A program made the position numbers and the translations under genes. Of a stretch of 64,000 nt of DNA, positions 1 through 8,150 are shown in pieces. The DNA comes from Rhizobiales bacterium 62-47 (GTDB taxonomy: Bacteria; Pseudomonadota; Alphaproteobacteria; Rhizobiales; Xanthobacteraceae), in NCBI GenBank assembly GCA_001899255.1, contig MKVX01000006.1, forward strand, positions 62,001-126,000, read 5' to 3'. Under the pieces are notes generated by a model. It had not been told where the DNA came from, did no database searches, and saw only the letters and a list, made by a program, of their open reading frames with translations. Numbering within the stretch: position 1 is the first letter of the stretch; every line of letters begins with the position of its first letter.

Positions 1-685
1 TCGAGGTGCCGCCGAGCGTGATCGCCATCATGTTGAAGCGCAGCGGAGCGGCGTGATACAGCGGCGCCGGCGACAGGTAGATGCTGTCGGCATTCATGCC
101 GCACATCTTTTCGCACAACAACCGCAGGAACGGATTCGGTACGTCGATCGGGCCGTGCTCGTGAGCGCGCTTGATGCCTTTGGGGCGGCCAGTGGTGCCG
201 GATGAATACAGCATGTCGTAGCCGGCGACTTCGTCGGCGATCGGCGTCTTCGGCTGCCTTGCGGTTTCGTCGTCCCACGAGCGGAAACCGAACGCCGGCT
301 GGTCGACCATGTAGAACAGCGGCGCGGCGGGATCTCGGCTAACCAGGCCTTCGATCTGTCCGGCGCATTTCGGCGAGGTGATGACGACGCGCGCGCCGCA
401 GTCCTTGACGATGTAGGCGATCTCGTCCTGCGTCAGGTAGCGGCTGATCGCGGTGTAATAGAGGCCGGCGCGCTGCGCGGCCCAGCAGATCTCCATGAAC
501 GCCAGCCGGTTTTCCATCAGCAGCGCGATGTGATCGCCGGCCTTCAGCCCGAGCGCGCGGAACAGTTGCGCGCCCTGATTGGATAGCTCGTCGAGTTCGC
601 GATAGGTGATGGCCTTGCCGGTGCCGGCCATCTGATAGGCGATCTTGTCGGGCTGGCTTTTAGCGTAATGCGTCGGATGCGTCAT
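1..685 (-). CDS. Acyl-CoA synthetase (AMP-binding), 3' end outside window
   Basis: This is the N-terminal 228 codons of an ANL-superfamily acyl-CoA ligase, which activates a carboxylic acid to its CoA thioester with ATP. The frame is open from an ATG at 685 to the window edge. It shows the family's early TYRELDELS segment and the phosphate-binding motif YSSGTTGRPKG at about residue 160. It lies downstream of the thiolase on the same strand, separated by a palindromic repeat, so the two are probably co-transcribed. The substrate cannot be told; the setting suggests an aromatic or medium-chain acid. The C-terminal adenylation and lysine motifs are beyond the window. Confidence 0.85.
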   Translation of the reverse strand, partial: MTHPTHYAKSQPDKIAYQMAGTGKAITYRELDELSNQGAQLFRALGLKAGDHIALLMENRLAFMEICWAAQRAGLYYTAISRYLTQDEIAYIVKDCGARVVITSPKCAGQIEGLVSRDPAAPLFYMVDQPAFGFRSWDDETARQPKTPIADEVAGYDMLYSSGTTGRPKGIKRAHEHGPIDVPNPFLRLLCEKMCGMNADSIYLSPAPLYHAAPLRFNMMAITLGGTS

Positions 686-741
686 ACCACTCCCTGGGCG
701 TTTCCAATTGCGTCATTCGGCGGATTTTTCCGCTCTGTCTG

Positions 742-873
742 CACCCTCTCCCCTTGCGGGAGAGGGTGGCGAAATCGAGCCTGGCGAGATTGAGCCGGGT
801 GAGGGGTTGCGATGATGTGACCCCTCACCCGCCCTCACTGCGTTCGGGCACCCTCTCCCGCAAGGGGAGAGGG
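742..873. repeat. Intergenic palindromic repeat, family R1
   Basis: CACCCTCTCCCCTTGCGGG-type ends face each other around a GGGTGAGGGG core, so the whole element can fold. Related copies or halves lie at 4710-4730, 7967-8110, 9407-9427, 22691-22712, 33001-33110 and 59082-59205. It sits between the thiolase and the acyl-CoA ligase. Confidence 0.8.
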
Positions 874-879
874 AAGAAG

Positions 880-2052
880 TTACAATCGCTCCACAATCGT
901 CACGTTGGCCATGCCGCCGCCTTCGCACATGGTCTGCAGGCCGTACCGCTTGTTGTTCTGCTTCAGCGCATGCAGCAGGGTCGTCATCAGCTTGGTGCCT
1001 GAGCCTCCGAGCGGATGGCCCAGCGCGATGGCGCCGCCGTTGACGTTGAGCCGTGCCGGATCGGCGCCCGTGGTCTTCAGCCACGCCGTCGGCACCGAGG
1101 CGAAGGCTTCGTTGACCTCGAACAGGTCGATGTCGTCAATCTTCATGCCGGCCTTTTGCAGCGCGCGCTGCGTCGCCGGCAGCGGTGCCTCCAGCATGAT
1201 GACCGGATCGCCGCCGATCATCGTCATGTGATGCACGCGCGCCATCGGCTTGACGCCGAGCGCCTTGAGACCCTTCTCGTTGACGATCATGACACCGGAC
1301 GCGCCGTCGCAGATCTGGCTGGCGCTGGCGGCGGTGAGCTTGCCGTTCTCGGCGATCAGCTTGACGCCCTTGATGCCGTCGAGCGTGGCGTCGAAGCGGA
1401 TACCCTCGTCGATATGATGCGTATCGGTCGAACCGTCGGCGCGGGTGATCTGCAGCGGGACGATTTCATCCTTGAACTTGCCGGCCTGCGTCGCGGCAAT
1501 CGCCTTCTGGTGGCTGTTGTAGGAGAACTCGTCGAGTTCGTCCTTCGAAAGCCCATACTTCTCGGCCATCATCTCGGCGCCGGTGAACTGGCTGAACTGG
1601 ATGTTGGGGTAGCGCCGTTCCATCTGCGGGCTTTTGTAGTGACCGAGCCCGGCCTTGGCGGCAAGAATGCTGGGCGAGCCCATCGGCACCCGCGTCATGC
1701 TTTCGACGCCGGCGGCGATCACCACATCCATCGCGCCCGACATCACCGCCTGCGCGGCGAAATGCAACGCCTGCTGCGACGAACCGCATTGGCGATCGAT
1801 CGACGTGGCGGGGACGCTCTCCGGCAGTTTCGAAGCAAGCACCGCGTTGCGCCCGATGTTGACCGCTTGTTCGCCACCCTGGCCGACGCAGCCCATGATG
1901 ACGTCTTCGATCTGCGCCGGATCGACGCCAGTACGCTCGACCAATGCATCGAGCACCGAGGCGGCGAGATCGGCCGGATGCCAGCCCGCGAGACGTCCTC
2001 CCTTGCGGCCACCTGCGGTGCGTGCTGCGGCTACGATGTAGGCTTCGGCCAT
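880..2052 (-). CDS. Acetyl-CoA acyltransferase (thiolase), thiolase II family
   Basis: A 390-residue thiolase that cleaves 3-ketoacyl-CoA with CoA to acetyl-CoA and a shortened acyl-CoA (or runs in reverse). The nucleophile is Cys89 in SIDRQCGSS, the catalytic His lies in GGAIALGHPLGG, and the second Cys is in MCEGGGM near the C-terminus. Length is normal for the family. The ATG at 2052 leaves a 105-bp gap to the divergent TetR gene, which probably controls it. Neighbours (ligase, SDR, hydratases, acyl-CoA dehydrogenases) make it the last step of a beta-oxidation-type pathway. It is a different paralogue from the thiolase at 45728. Confidence 0.93.
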   Translation of the reverse strand: MAEAYIVAAARTAGGRKGGRLAGWHPADLAASVLDALVERTGVDPAQIEDVIMGCVGQGGEQAVNIGRNAVLASKLPESVPATSIDRQCGSSQQALHFAAQAVMSGAMDVVIAAGVESMTRVPMGSPSILAAKAGLGHYKSPQMERRYPNIQFSQFTGAEMMAEKYGLSKDELDEFSYNSHQKAIAATQAGKFKDEIVPLQITRADGSTDTHHIDEGIRFDATLDGIKGVKLIAENGKLTAASASQICDGASGVMIVNEKGLKALGVKPMARVHHMTMIGGDPVIMLEAPLPATQRALQKAGMKIDDIDLFEVNEAFASVPTAWLKTTGADPARLNVNGGAIALGHPLGGSGTKLMTTLLHALKQNNKRYGLQTMCEGGGMANVTIVERL

Positions 2053-2120
2053 GAGCGGTCTCCATGATCTTGCGGAATGCGGTCGTATGATGAGCCGCGA
2101 TTTAAGAGACGCAATGCGAT

Positions 2121-2140
2121 TTAGTCAATCGATCAATTAA
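2121..2140. promoter_or_regulatory. Candidate TetR operator between thiolase and tetR
   Basis: An AT-rich 20-bp imperfect palindrome (TTAGTCAATCGATCAATTAA, 7 of 10 pairs match) in the divergent gap between the thiolase (start 2052) and the TetR gene (start 2158). Position and size fit an autoregulatory TetR operator. This is inference only. Confidence 0.35.
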
Positions 2141-2157
2141 CACTTGAGCGCGCACGC

Positions 2158-2856
2158 ATGATCGGGTTATCTGGATGCATGGCTCCGCATCCGAATACTG
2201 ACGTCAGCAATCGTACAGTGCCACGAAATTCCACCGCAGAGAAATTACTCGATGCGGCAAGCGAGTTGATGATCGCGCGCAACTCGATCGACGTGTCGCT
2301 GAGCGATATCGCCCAACAGTCCGGCGTCAATTCGGCGTTGGTGAAATACCATTTCGGCAACAAGGACGGGTTGCTGCTGGCGCTGCTGGCGCGCGACGCC
2401 GCCACCGAGATCGCCGGGCTGGACTATCTCTTGGCGCAACCGATCGCGCCGACCGCCAAGCTGAAGCTGCACATCGCCGGCATCATCAAGGCGTATCACC
2501 GCTTCCCGTATATGAACCGGCTGATTCATCTGCTGCTGCATGAAAGCAGCACCGAAGCCGCCGACGAGGTGTCGAAGTTCTTCGTCGCGCCGCTGCTCGA
2601 CTTTCATCGCCGGCTGCTGGCGGAAGGCATCGCGGCGGGCGAATTCCGCCCGGTCGATGCGGTGCTGTTTTACACCAGCCTGATCGGCGCCTGCGATCAC
2701 CTGTTCTTCGGCCGTCATGCGCTGTCGCGCGCCGTCGGCGTCGGTCCGGTGACCGACGACGTCTGCCGCCAGTACATCGCGCACATCGAAGCCATGCTGC
2801 TCGGCGGCATGTTGCGGGTGCCGATCGAACCTGCCGGGGAGGCCGCACGACAGTAA
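2158..2856 (+). CDS. TetR/AcrR family transcriptional regulator
   Basis: A 232-residue TetR-family repressor. The N-terminal helix-turn-helix is clear at about residues 30-75 (AEKLLDAASELM, then LSDIAQQSGVNSALVKYHF and NKDGLLLALL). The C-terminal two thirds form the ligand-binding half. It is divergent from the thiolase and 64 bp upstream of the SDR gene, so it probably controls both arms of the cluster. A natural ligand would be an acyl-CoA or the free acid. ATG 2158 gives the longest form; ATG 2179 is an alternative. The closest named relatives cannot be decided by eye. Confidence 0.9.
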   Translation: MIGLSGCMAPHPNTDVSNRTVPRNSTAEKLLDAASELMIARNSIDVSLSDIAQQSGVNSALVKYHFGNKDGLLLALLARDAATEIAGLDYLLAQPIAPTAKLKLHIAGIIKAYHRFPYMNRLIHLLLHESSTEAADEVSKFFVAPLLDFHRRLLAEGIAAGEFRPVDAVLFYTSLIGACDHLFFGRHALSRAVGVGPVTDDVCRQYIAHIEAMLLGGMLRVPIEPAGEAARQ

Positions 2857-2920
2857 CGCCTGCACGTCCCGGACCTGCCAACTCTGACAAAGACAAAATC
2901 CCAAGGAGAGAGGTTATCCC

Positions 2921-3682
2921 ATGCAGTTGAAAGACGTTGCGGTTGTCATCACCGGCGGCGGTTCGGGATTGGGCGCGGCGACCGCGCGCGCCATGGCGGC
3001 CAAGGGCGCCAAGATCGGCGTGCTCGATCAGAGCAAGGAGAACGCCGAGAAGGTCGCCGCCGAAGTGAAGGGCATCGCGCTGCATGCCGACGTCACCAAT
3101 GAAGAGCAGGTCAGAGCCGCTATCGCCAAGGCTGAAGCCGCGCACGGCGTCGCCCGCGTGCTGATGAACTGCGCCGGCATCGGCGGTTCGGCGCGCATCG
3201 TCAGCAAGGACGGCACCACCTATCCGCTGGAGAAGTTCGCCCGCGTCATCAACGTCAACCTGATCGGTACCTTCAACGTGCTGCGGCTGTTTGCCGAGCG
3301 GCTGATTCCGGCCGAACCAATTGGTGAAGAGCGCGGCGTCATCATCAACACCGCGTCGGTCGCCGCTTACGAAGGCCAGATCGGCCAGATCGCCTATTCG
3401 GCCTCGAAGGGCGGCGTGGTCGGCCTCACCTTGCCGGCGGCGCGCGATCTCGCGCAGCACCGCATTCGCGTCAACACCATCGCGCCGGGCCTGTTCCTGA
3501 CGCCGCTGCTGATGGGCCTCAACGAGGAAGCCCGCAAGAGCCTCGGCGCGCAGGTGCCGCATCCGGCGCGGCTCGGCGATGCCTCGGAATACGGCAACCT
3601 CGCGGTGCATATCGTCGAAAACCCGATGCTCAACGGCGAGACTATCCGCCTCGACGGCGCCATCCGCATGGCGCCGCGCTAG
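2921..3682 (+). CDS. SDR-family 3-hydroxyacyl-CoA dehydrogenase (type II, HSD10-like)
   Basis: A 253-residue short-chain dehydrogenase. It has the NAD-binding TGGGSGLGAA near residues 11-20, the NCAGI motif, and the catalytic YSASK preceded by the serine in INTASVAAY. The APGLFLTPL stretch and the overall pattern match the 3-hydroxyacyl-CoA dehydrogenase type II branch, which oxidises 3-hydroxyacyl-CoA to 3-ketoacyl-CoA. A strong ribosome binding site (AAGGAGAGAGG) fixes the ATG at 2921. It is a clear paralogue of the SDR at 25963 in the cou locus: same length, same motifs, same N-terminal MQLK. Confidence 0.9.
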   Translation: MQLKDVAVVITGGGSGLGAATARAMAAKGAKIGVLDQSKENAEKVAAEVKGIALHADVTNEEQVRAAIAKAEAAHGVARVLMNCAGIGGSARIVSKDGTTYPLEKFARVINVNLIGTFNVLRLFAERLIPAEPIGEERGVIINTASVAAYEGQIGQIAYSASKGGVVGLTLPAARDLAQHRIRVNTIAPGLFLTPLLMGLNEEARKSLGAQVPHPARLGDASEYGNLAVHIVENPMLNGETIRLDGAIRMAPR

Positions 3683-3708
3683 GCTGGGAGGAACATGTGA
3701 ACGAAGGC

Positions 3709-3806
3709 GTCATCCTGAGGTGCGAGCGGCGCAAGCTGCGAGCCTCGAAGGATGCGCCGTCGCCCTTCGAGGCTCCGCGCTCCGCGCGTCGCACCTCAGG
3801 GTGACG
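3709..3806. repeat. Intergenic palindromic repeat, family R3
   Basis: The element has GTCATCCTGAGGTGCGAG at one end and the complementary GCACCTCAGGGTGACG at the other, with CTCGAAGGATG inside. Related copies are at 10704-10794, 22770-22852, 28504-28662, 49571-49678, 50494-50588 and 57850-57943. It lies between the SDR and the hydratase gene. Confidence 0.8.
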
Positions 3807-3856
3807 CCTTCCTCACCGGTTGCGAAGTCGTTGGCCCTTTGAAGGGAGATCGCGTT

Positions 3857-4663
3857 TTGGCAAAGCCGCTCTTGATCGAACACGACGATGGCCTCGACCG
3901 CGTCACGCTCAATCGTCCCGACAGCCTCAATGCGCTCGACCCGAGCTTGATCGAGGCGCTGAACGATTACTTCGGCCAGTTGCAGCGTAACCGCGACACC
4001 CGCGTCGTATTGCTCAAGGGCGCCGGCAAGGCGTTCTGCGCCGGGCTCGACCTCAAGGCAGCGATGCAACGTCGCGCCGGGCAACAGGAGCCGCCTGGTG
4101 TTACGGAGTCGCTGGATTCGCAGCGGCGCATCGCCGACATCGTGATGCTGATGCGACGCTGTCCGCAGCCGATCATTTCGCTGATACATGGCGCGGCGGC
4201 AGGCGGCGGCTTCGCGCTGGCGCTGGCTTCGGATATCCGCATCGCGGCAAAAAGCGCGCGGATGAATTGCGCCTTCATCAAGCTGGGGCTGGGCGGCTGC
4301 GACATCGGAACCAGTTATTTCCTGCCGCGTCTGGTCGGCGTCTCGGTGGCGTCCGAACTGATCCTGACCGGGCGCTTCATCGGCGCGGAACGTGCGCTGG
4401 CGGTGGGCCTCGTCTCCGAAGTCGTCGACGACGCGCAACTCGAAGCCGCCGCCGAGCCCTACATCGATGCAATGCTGACCGCGTCGCCGGTGGGATTGCG
4501 GCTGTCGAAAGAGTGCCTCAACATGAGCGTCGATGCGGGCTCGCTCGAAGCCGCGATCGCCATGGAGGATCGCAACCAGGTGCTGTGCAGCCGCTCGGAA
4601 GAATTCAACGAAGGTATCCGCGCCTTCCTCGAAAAGCGAAAGCCGGTCTATGTTCGGCGCTAG
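3857..4663 (+). CDS. Enoyl-CoA hydratase/isomerase (crotonase) family protein
   Basis: A 268-residue crotonase-fold protein. Oxyanion-hole segments are AFCAGLDLKA and GAAAGGGFALALASD. Both glutamates of classical enoyl-CoA hydratase are missing: the GGGCELA position reads GGGFALA, and the PEI.LG position reads AFIKLG. An aspartate is present in GCDIGTS, a pattern I know from EchA-type proteins. It may therefore be an isomerase or a specialised hydratase. I take TTG 3857, preceded by GGGAG, as the start because the longer frame (from 3752) runs back into repeat R3. It sits between the SDR and the CoA ligase in a likely operon. Confidence 0.85.
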   Translation: MAKPLLIEHDDGLDRVTLNRPDSLNALDPSLIEALNDYFGQLQRNRDTRVVLLKGAGKAFCAGLDLKAAMQRRAGQQEPPGVTESLDSQRRIADIVMLMRRCPQPIISLIHGAAAGGGFALALASDIRIAAKSARMNCAFIKLGLGGCDIGTSYFLPRLVGVSVASELILTGRFIGAERALAVGLVSEVVDDAQLEAAAEPYIDAMLTASPVGLRLSKECLNMSVDAGSLEAAIAMEDRNQVLCSRSEEFNEGIRAFLEKRKPVYVRR

Positions 4664-4709
4664 AGTTCATTCGATGCAGACAAGAACATTGCGTGCGGCA
4701 TCGGGTTTC

Positions 4710-4730
4710 ACCTCTCCCATGGGGAGAGGT
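4710..4730. repeat. Hairpin, half of repeat family R1
   Basis: A near-perfect ACCTCTCCC/GGGAGAGGT hairpin with a 2-3-nt loop. It matches one arm of the R1 repeats and sits between the crotonase gene and the CoA ligase gene. It could act as a weak terminator or an mRNA 3' stabiliser, but there is no T-run. Confidence 0.55.
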
Positions 4731-4842
4731 CGCGCCGCAGGCGTCGTGGTGAGCTTTGCGTGTTGTCCGGCTACGGTGAAAGCACCGTAGCAATCTAACT
4801 GATTGAGGCCCGCCAAGAGGCCAACGAAACGGGAGACGGTTT

Positions 4843-6717
4843 ATGAGTGGAAACGCCGCCGCAATTCTGCAGAAGCCCGCCTTCCGCAAGGTCAACTGGC
4901 TGCCGCGCGATATCGCCGTGGAGCGAAGGCCGGACGGCGTCATTGTACTCAAATCGCGCATTCCGCTGCAGGACTACCTGCCGCACATTCCGGCGGCGCT
5001 GGCGCGCTGGGCGCAGGAGCGGCCCGAGCGCACCTGGCTGGCGCAGCGGCGTGGGCCGCAACGCGAGTGGCATCGGGTCAGCTATGCCGAGGCCAAGCGC
5101 ACGGTCGATGCGCTGACGCAGGCGATGCTCGACATGAAATTGCCGGACGGTGCTCCGGTCGCGATCCTGTCCGGCAATTCCATCGAGCACGCGCTGATGA
5201 CGCAGGCAGCGATGCAGGCGCGGCTTCCGGCAGCACCCGTGTCGCCGGCCTATTCGTTGATGAGTCAGGATCATGCCAAGCTGAAGTATCTTTTCGGTCT
5301 CATCAAGCCGAAGCTGGTGCTGGTGCAGGACGGCGCGACATTCGAGAAGGCGCTCAACGCGCTCGATCTCGACGGCGTCACGGTAGTGCATGTCGAACGG
5401 CCCGCGGACGGTATCGCCAGCGTGGCGTTTGCCGATCTCGCGGCAACCCAGGTAACGAGCGCCGTTGCGGATTCCATCGCCCAGATCACGCCCGACACCA
5501 TCGGCAAACTGTTGTTCACGTCGGGTTCGACGGGGATGCCGAAAGCCGTCATCAACACCCAGCGCATGATGTGCGCCAACGCGGCGATGATGATGCAGGT
5601 GCGGCCGCGCGATCCGAACGGACCGCTGCCGGTGTTCCTCGACTGGATGCCGTGGAACCACACCATGGGCGGCAACGCGCTGTTCAATCCGGCGCTGATC
5701 GAAGGCGGCACGCTTTACATCGACGACGGCCGTCCGGTGCCGGGCCTGTTCGAGGAAACGTTGCGCAACCTGCGCGAGATTTCGCCGACTTACTACGCCA
5801 ACGCGCCGGTCGGCTACGCGGTGCTGGCGGCAGCGATGGAAAAAGACGACGCGCTGTGCCGGTCGTTCTTCAAGAACCTGAGCATCGTTGCCTATGGCGG
5901 CGCGCGACTGCCGGACGATCTTTACGACCGTGTGCAGGCATTGGCGGTGCGCGCCACCGGCGAGCGCATGGTGTTCTACACCGGCTGGGGTTCGACGGAG
6001 ACCGGGCCGACCTCGACCGGCACATATTGGGACACCGAGCGCGTCGGCCTGATCGGCCTGCCGTTCCCCGGCGTCGAACTGAAGCTGGTTCCGGCGGGGC
6101 CGAAATACGAATTGCGGCTGCGCGGCATCAACGTCACGCCCGGCTATTACCGGCAGCCCGAACTGACTGAAGCGGCATTCGATGACGAAGGCTTCTACTG
6201 CATCGGCGACGCCGGGGTGTTCGTCGATCCCGACGATCCGGCACAGGGGTTGATCTTCGCGGGCCGCGTCGTCGAGGACTTCAAGCTGTTCACCGGCACC
6301 TTCGTTCAGGTCGGCCCGCTGCGCACCGATGCCATCGCCGCCGCGTCGCCGGTCGTTCACGATGCGTTGGTGGCGGGACAGGACCGCGCTTACGTCGGAT
6401 TGCTGGCATGGCCGAACTTGCATGCGTGCCGGCAATTGATCGGCAATGCCGAGGCGACCTTCGAGGATGTGGTGAAGCATCCCGCGGTGATCGATTGCCT
6501 GCGCAAGGGGCTCGAAGCGCACAACGCCGCGGCCAACGGCGCATCGAGCCTGCGTATTGCCCGCGCCATGCTGATGGCCGAGCCGCCGTCGATCGACGGC
6601 AATGAACTCACCGACAAGGGGTACATCAATCAGCGCGCCGGATTGGACCGCCGCGCCGCGCTGGTGGAGCGGCTCTATGCCGATCCGCCCGCCGACGACG
6701 TGATTGTGTTGCGATGA
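4843..6717 (+). CDS. Feruloyl-CoA synthase-like AMP-dependent acyl-CoA ligase
   Basis: A 624-residue ANL ligase of the long, feruloyl-CoA-synthase type. Motifs include the P-loop LLFTSGSTGMPKAV, GWGSTETGPTS, FYCIGDAG and the C-terminal lysine motif ELTDKGYINQ. It parallels couB (24044) along its whole length, including the VERRPDGVI N-terminal segment and the LPWNHT/MPWNHT block. It probably activates a hydroxycinnamate-like or aryl-alkanoic acid in the cytoplasm as the first step of this cluster. The ATG at 4843 follows GGGAGACGG. Substrate is inference; it differs from couB at many residues. Confidence 0.88.
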   Translation: MSGNAAAILQKPAFRKVNWLPRDIAVERRPDGVIVLKSRIPLQDYLPHIPAALARWAQERPERTWLAQRRGPQREWHRVSYAEAKRTVDALTQAMLDMKLPDGAPVAILSGNSIEHALMTQAAMQARLPAAPVSPAYSLMSQDHAKLKYLFGLIKPKLVLVQDGATFEKALNALDLDGVTVVHVERPADGIASVAFADLAATQVTSAVADSIAQITPDTIGKLLFTSGSTGMPKAVINTQRMMCANAAMMMQVRPRDPNGPLPVFLDWMPWNHTMGGNALFNPALIEGGTLYIDDGRPVPGLFEETLRNLREISPTYYANAPVGYAVLAAAMEKDDALCRSFFKNLSIVAYGGARLPDDLYDRVQALAVRATGERMVFYTGWGSTETGPTSTGTYWDTERVGLIGLPFPGVELKLVPAGPKYELRLRGINVTPGYYRQPELTEAAFDDEGFYCIGDAGVFVDPDDPAQGLIFAGRVVEDFKLFTGTFVQVGPLRTDAIAAASPVVHDALVAGQDRAYVGLLAWPNLHACRQLIGNAEATFEDVVKHPAVIDCLRKGLEAHNAAANGASSLRIARAMLMAEPPSIDGNELTDKGYINQRAGLDRRAALVERLYADPPADDVIVLR

Positions 6718-6725
6718 GACCAACT

Positions 6726-6808
6726 CGTCATTGCGAGCGAAGCGAAGCAATCCAGAAAGCCAAAAAGTAGGGACTGGATTGCTTCGTCGCTACGCTTCTC
6801 GCAATGAC
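6726..6808. repeat. Intergenic palindromic repeat, family R2
   Basis: CGTCATTGCGAGCGAAGCG at one end and the complementary CTTCTCGCAATGACG at the other, with AGCAATCCAG and CTGGATTGCTTCG inside. Related copies are at 23014-23129 and 46935-47016. It fills the gap between the CoA ligase and the acyl-CoA dehydrogenase. Confidence 0.8.
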
Positions 6809-6832
6809 GAAAACAAGTGAGAAAGGCAGTCC

Positions 6833-7960
6833 ATGAATTTCGAATTCTCCGACGACCAAAAGCAACTGCGCGATCAGGCCCGGCGATTCCTGGCGGAGAA
6901 GTGCCCGCCGAAAGCGGTGCGTGCGGTACTCGAAGGCAACGCGCTTTATGACAAGGCGCTGTGGCAGGGCCTCGCCGAGATGGGCTTCCTCGGCGTCGCC
7001 ATTCCGGAAGAATTCGGCGGCACCGGCGCGGGGCATCTCGAACTGTGCGTGATCGCCGAGGAGATGGGCCGCGCACTGGCGCCGGTGCCGTTTTCCTCGA
7101 CGGTGTATCTCGCCGCCGAAGCGCTGATGCTGGCCGGTAGCAGCGAACAGAAACAGAAGTGGCTGCCGAAGATCGCCTCGGGTGAGGCCATCGGGACGCT
7201 GGCGCTGTTCGAGGGCACCGGCAATCCGTCGCCGCAAGCGGTGAAGCTCAGCGCTGCAAACGGTGTGCTCAACGGCGTCAAGAAGCCGGTCGCGGATGGC
7301 GCCATCGCCGACTTCGCCATCGTAGCCGCGCGCAATGGATCGAGCGGGCGCGAGACCGACATCGCGCTGTATCTGGTCGACCTCAAGGCCGGCGGCGTCG
7401 AAGCTAAAACGTTGGCCAATCTCGATCCATCGCGCAATCAGGCCGAACTGCATTTCAAGGATTGCAAAGCCGAACCGCTCGGAGCCGCCAACGAAGGCTG
7501 GAGCATCCTGTCGCGCGTGCTGGATCGCGCCGCGGTGCTGATGGCGTTCGAGCAAGTCGGCGGCGCCGACCGCGCGCTGGAGATGGGCCGCGACTACGCG
7601 CTGGACCGCATCGCGTTCGGCCGGCCGATCGGTTCGTTCCAGGCGGTCAAGCATATGCTGGCCGACATGTATGTCTCGGCGACGCTGGCGCGTTCGAACT
7701 GCTACTACGGCGCGTGGGCGCTCTCGACCAATGCCGGCGAATTGCCGGAAGCCGCGGCGACGGCGCGCATCAGCGCCACGCAGGCGTTCCAGCATTGTGC
7801 CAAGAACAACATCCAGGTGCATGGCGGCATGGGCTTCACCTGGGAGTTCGATTGTCATCTCTATTATCGCCGCTCCAACGCGCTGGCGCTGGGGCTCGGC
7901 AGCCTGTCCTATTGGGAGGATCAGTTGATCGATCGCATGCGCAAGAAGAACGCGGCATGA
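6833..7960 (+). CDS. Acyl-CoA dehydrogenase (PimD-like small type)
   Basis: A 375-residue FAD acyl-CoA dehydrogenase that introduces a 2,3 double bond into an acyl-CoA and passes electrons to ETF. The N-terminal helical domain starts MNFEFSDDQKQLRDQARRFL. The middle beta domain is more divergent than usual, and the C-terminal domain contains IQVHGGMGFTWEFDCHLYY. It follows the CoA ligase after a palindromic repeat. Its overall pattern resembles pimD (48411) more than the two dehydrogenases that follow, so the cluster may use mixed dehydrogenase complexes. ATG 6833 is preceded by a purine-rich AGAAAGGCAG site. Confidence 0.9.
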   Translation: MNFEFSDDQKQLRDQARRFLAEKCPPKAVRAVLEGNALYDKALWQGLAEMGFLGVAIPEEFGGTGAGHLELCVIAEEMGRALAPVPFSSTVYLAAEALMLAGSSEQKQKWLPKIASGEAIGTLALFEGTGNPSPQAVKLSAANGVLNGVKKPVADGAIADFAIVAARNGSSGRETDIALYLVDLKAGGVEAKTLANLDPSRNQAELHFKDCKAEPLGAANEGWSILSRVLDRAAVLMAFEQVGGADRALEMGRDYALDRIAFGRPIGSFQAVKHMLADMYVSATLARSNCYYGAWALSTNAGELPEAAATARISATQAFQHCAKNNIQVHGGMGFTWEFDCHLYYRRSNALALGLGSLSYWEDQLIDRMRKKNAA

Positions 7961-7966
7961 ATTTTC

Positions 7967-8110
7967 TTCCCCTCTCCCCCTGCGGGAGAGGGTGCCCGAA
8001 CGAAGTGAGGGCGGGTGAGGGGTGTATGCACGCGAGACCACCGACCCCTCACCCGGCTCGAATTCGCAAGTGCTCATTCTCGCCACCCTCTCCCGCAAGG
8101 GGAGAGGGTG
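7967..8110. repeat. Intergenic palindromic repeat, family R1
   Basis: A full-length copy: CCCCTCTCCCCCTGCGGGAG at the left end, CACCCTCTCCCGCAAGGGG at the right, and GGGTGAGGGG in the core. It separates two acyl-CoA dehydrogenase genes. Confidence 0.8.
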
Positions 8111-8150
8111 ATACGGCCAACGCCGCGAGTGGAATTGGAGACTTCGTCAT

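Noticed and set aside
742-873. Possible insertion sequence or MITE with terminal inverted repeats
   Set aside because: No transposase frame, and I see no clear target duplication; the element is better described as a REP-like palindrome, one of many.
3752-3856. Longer N-terminus for the 3857 crotonase
   Set aside because: It translates the end of repeat R3; the TTG at 3857 with GGGAG upstream fits the family start.
4795-6750. Long open frame on the minus strand (about 650 codons) opposite the CoA ligase
   Set aside because: It mirrors a ligase with full motifs, lacks any recognisable domain and has Arg/His-rich composition typical of antisense frames in GC-rich genes.
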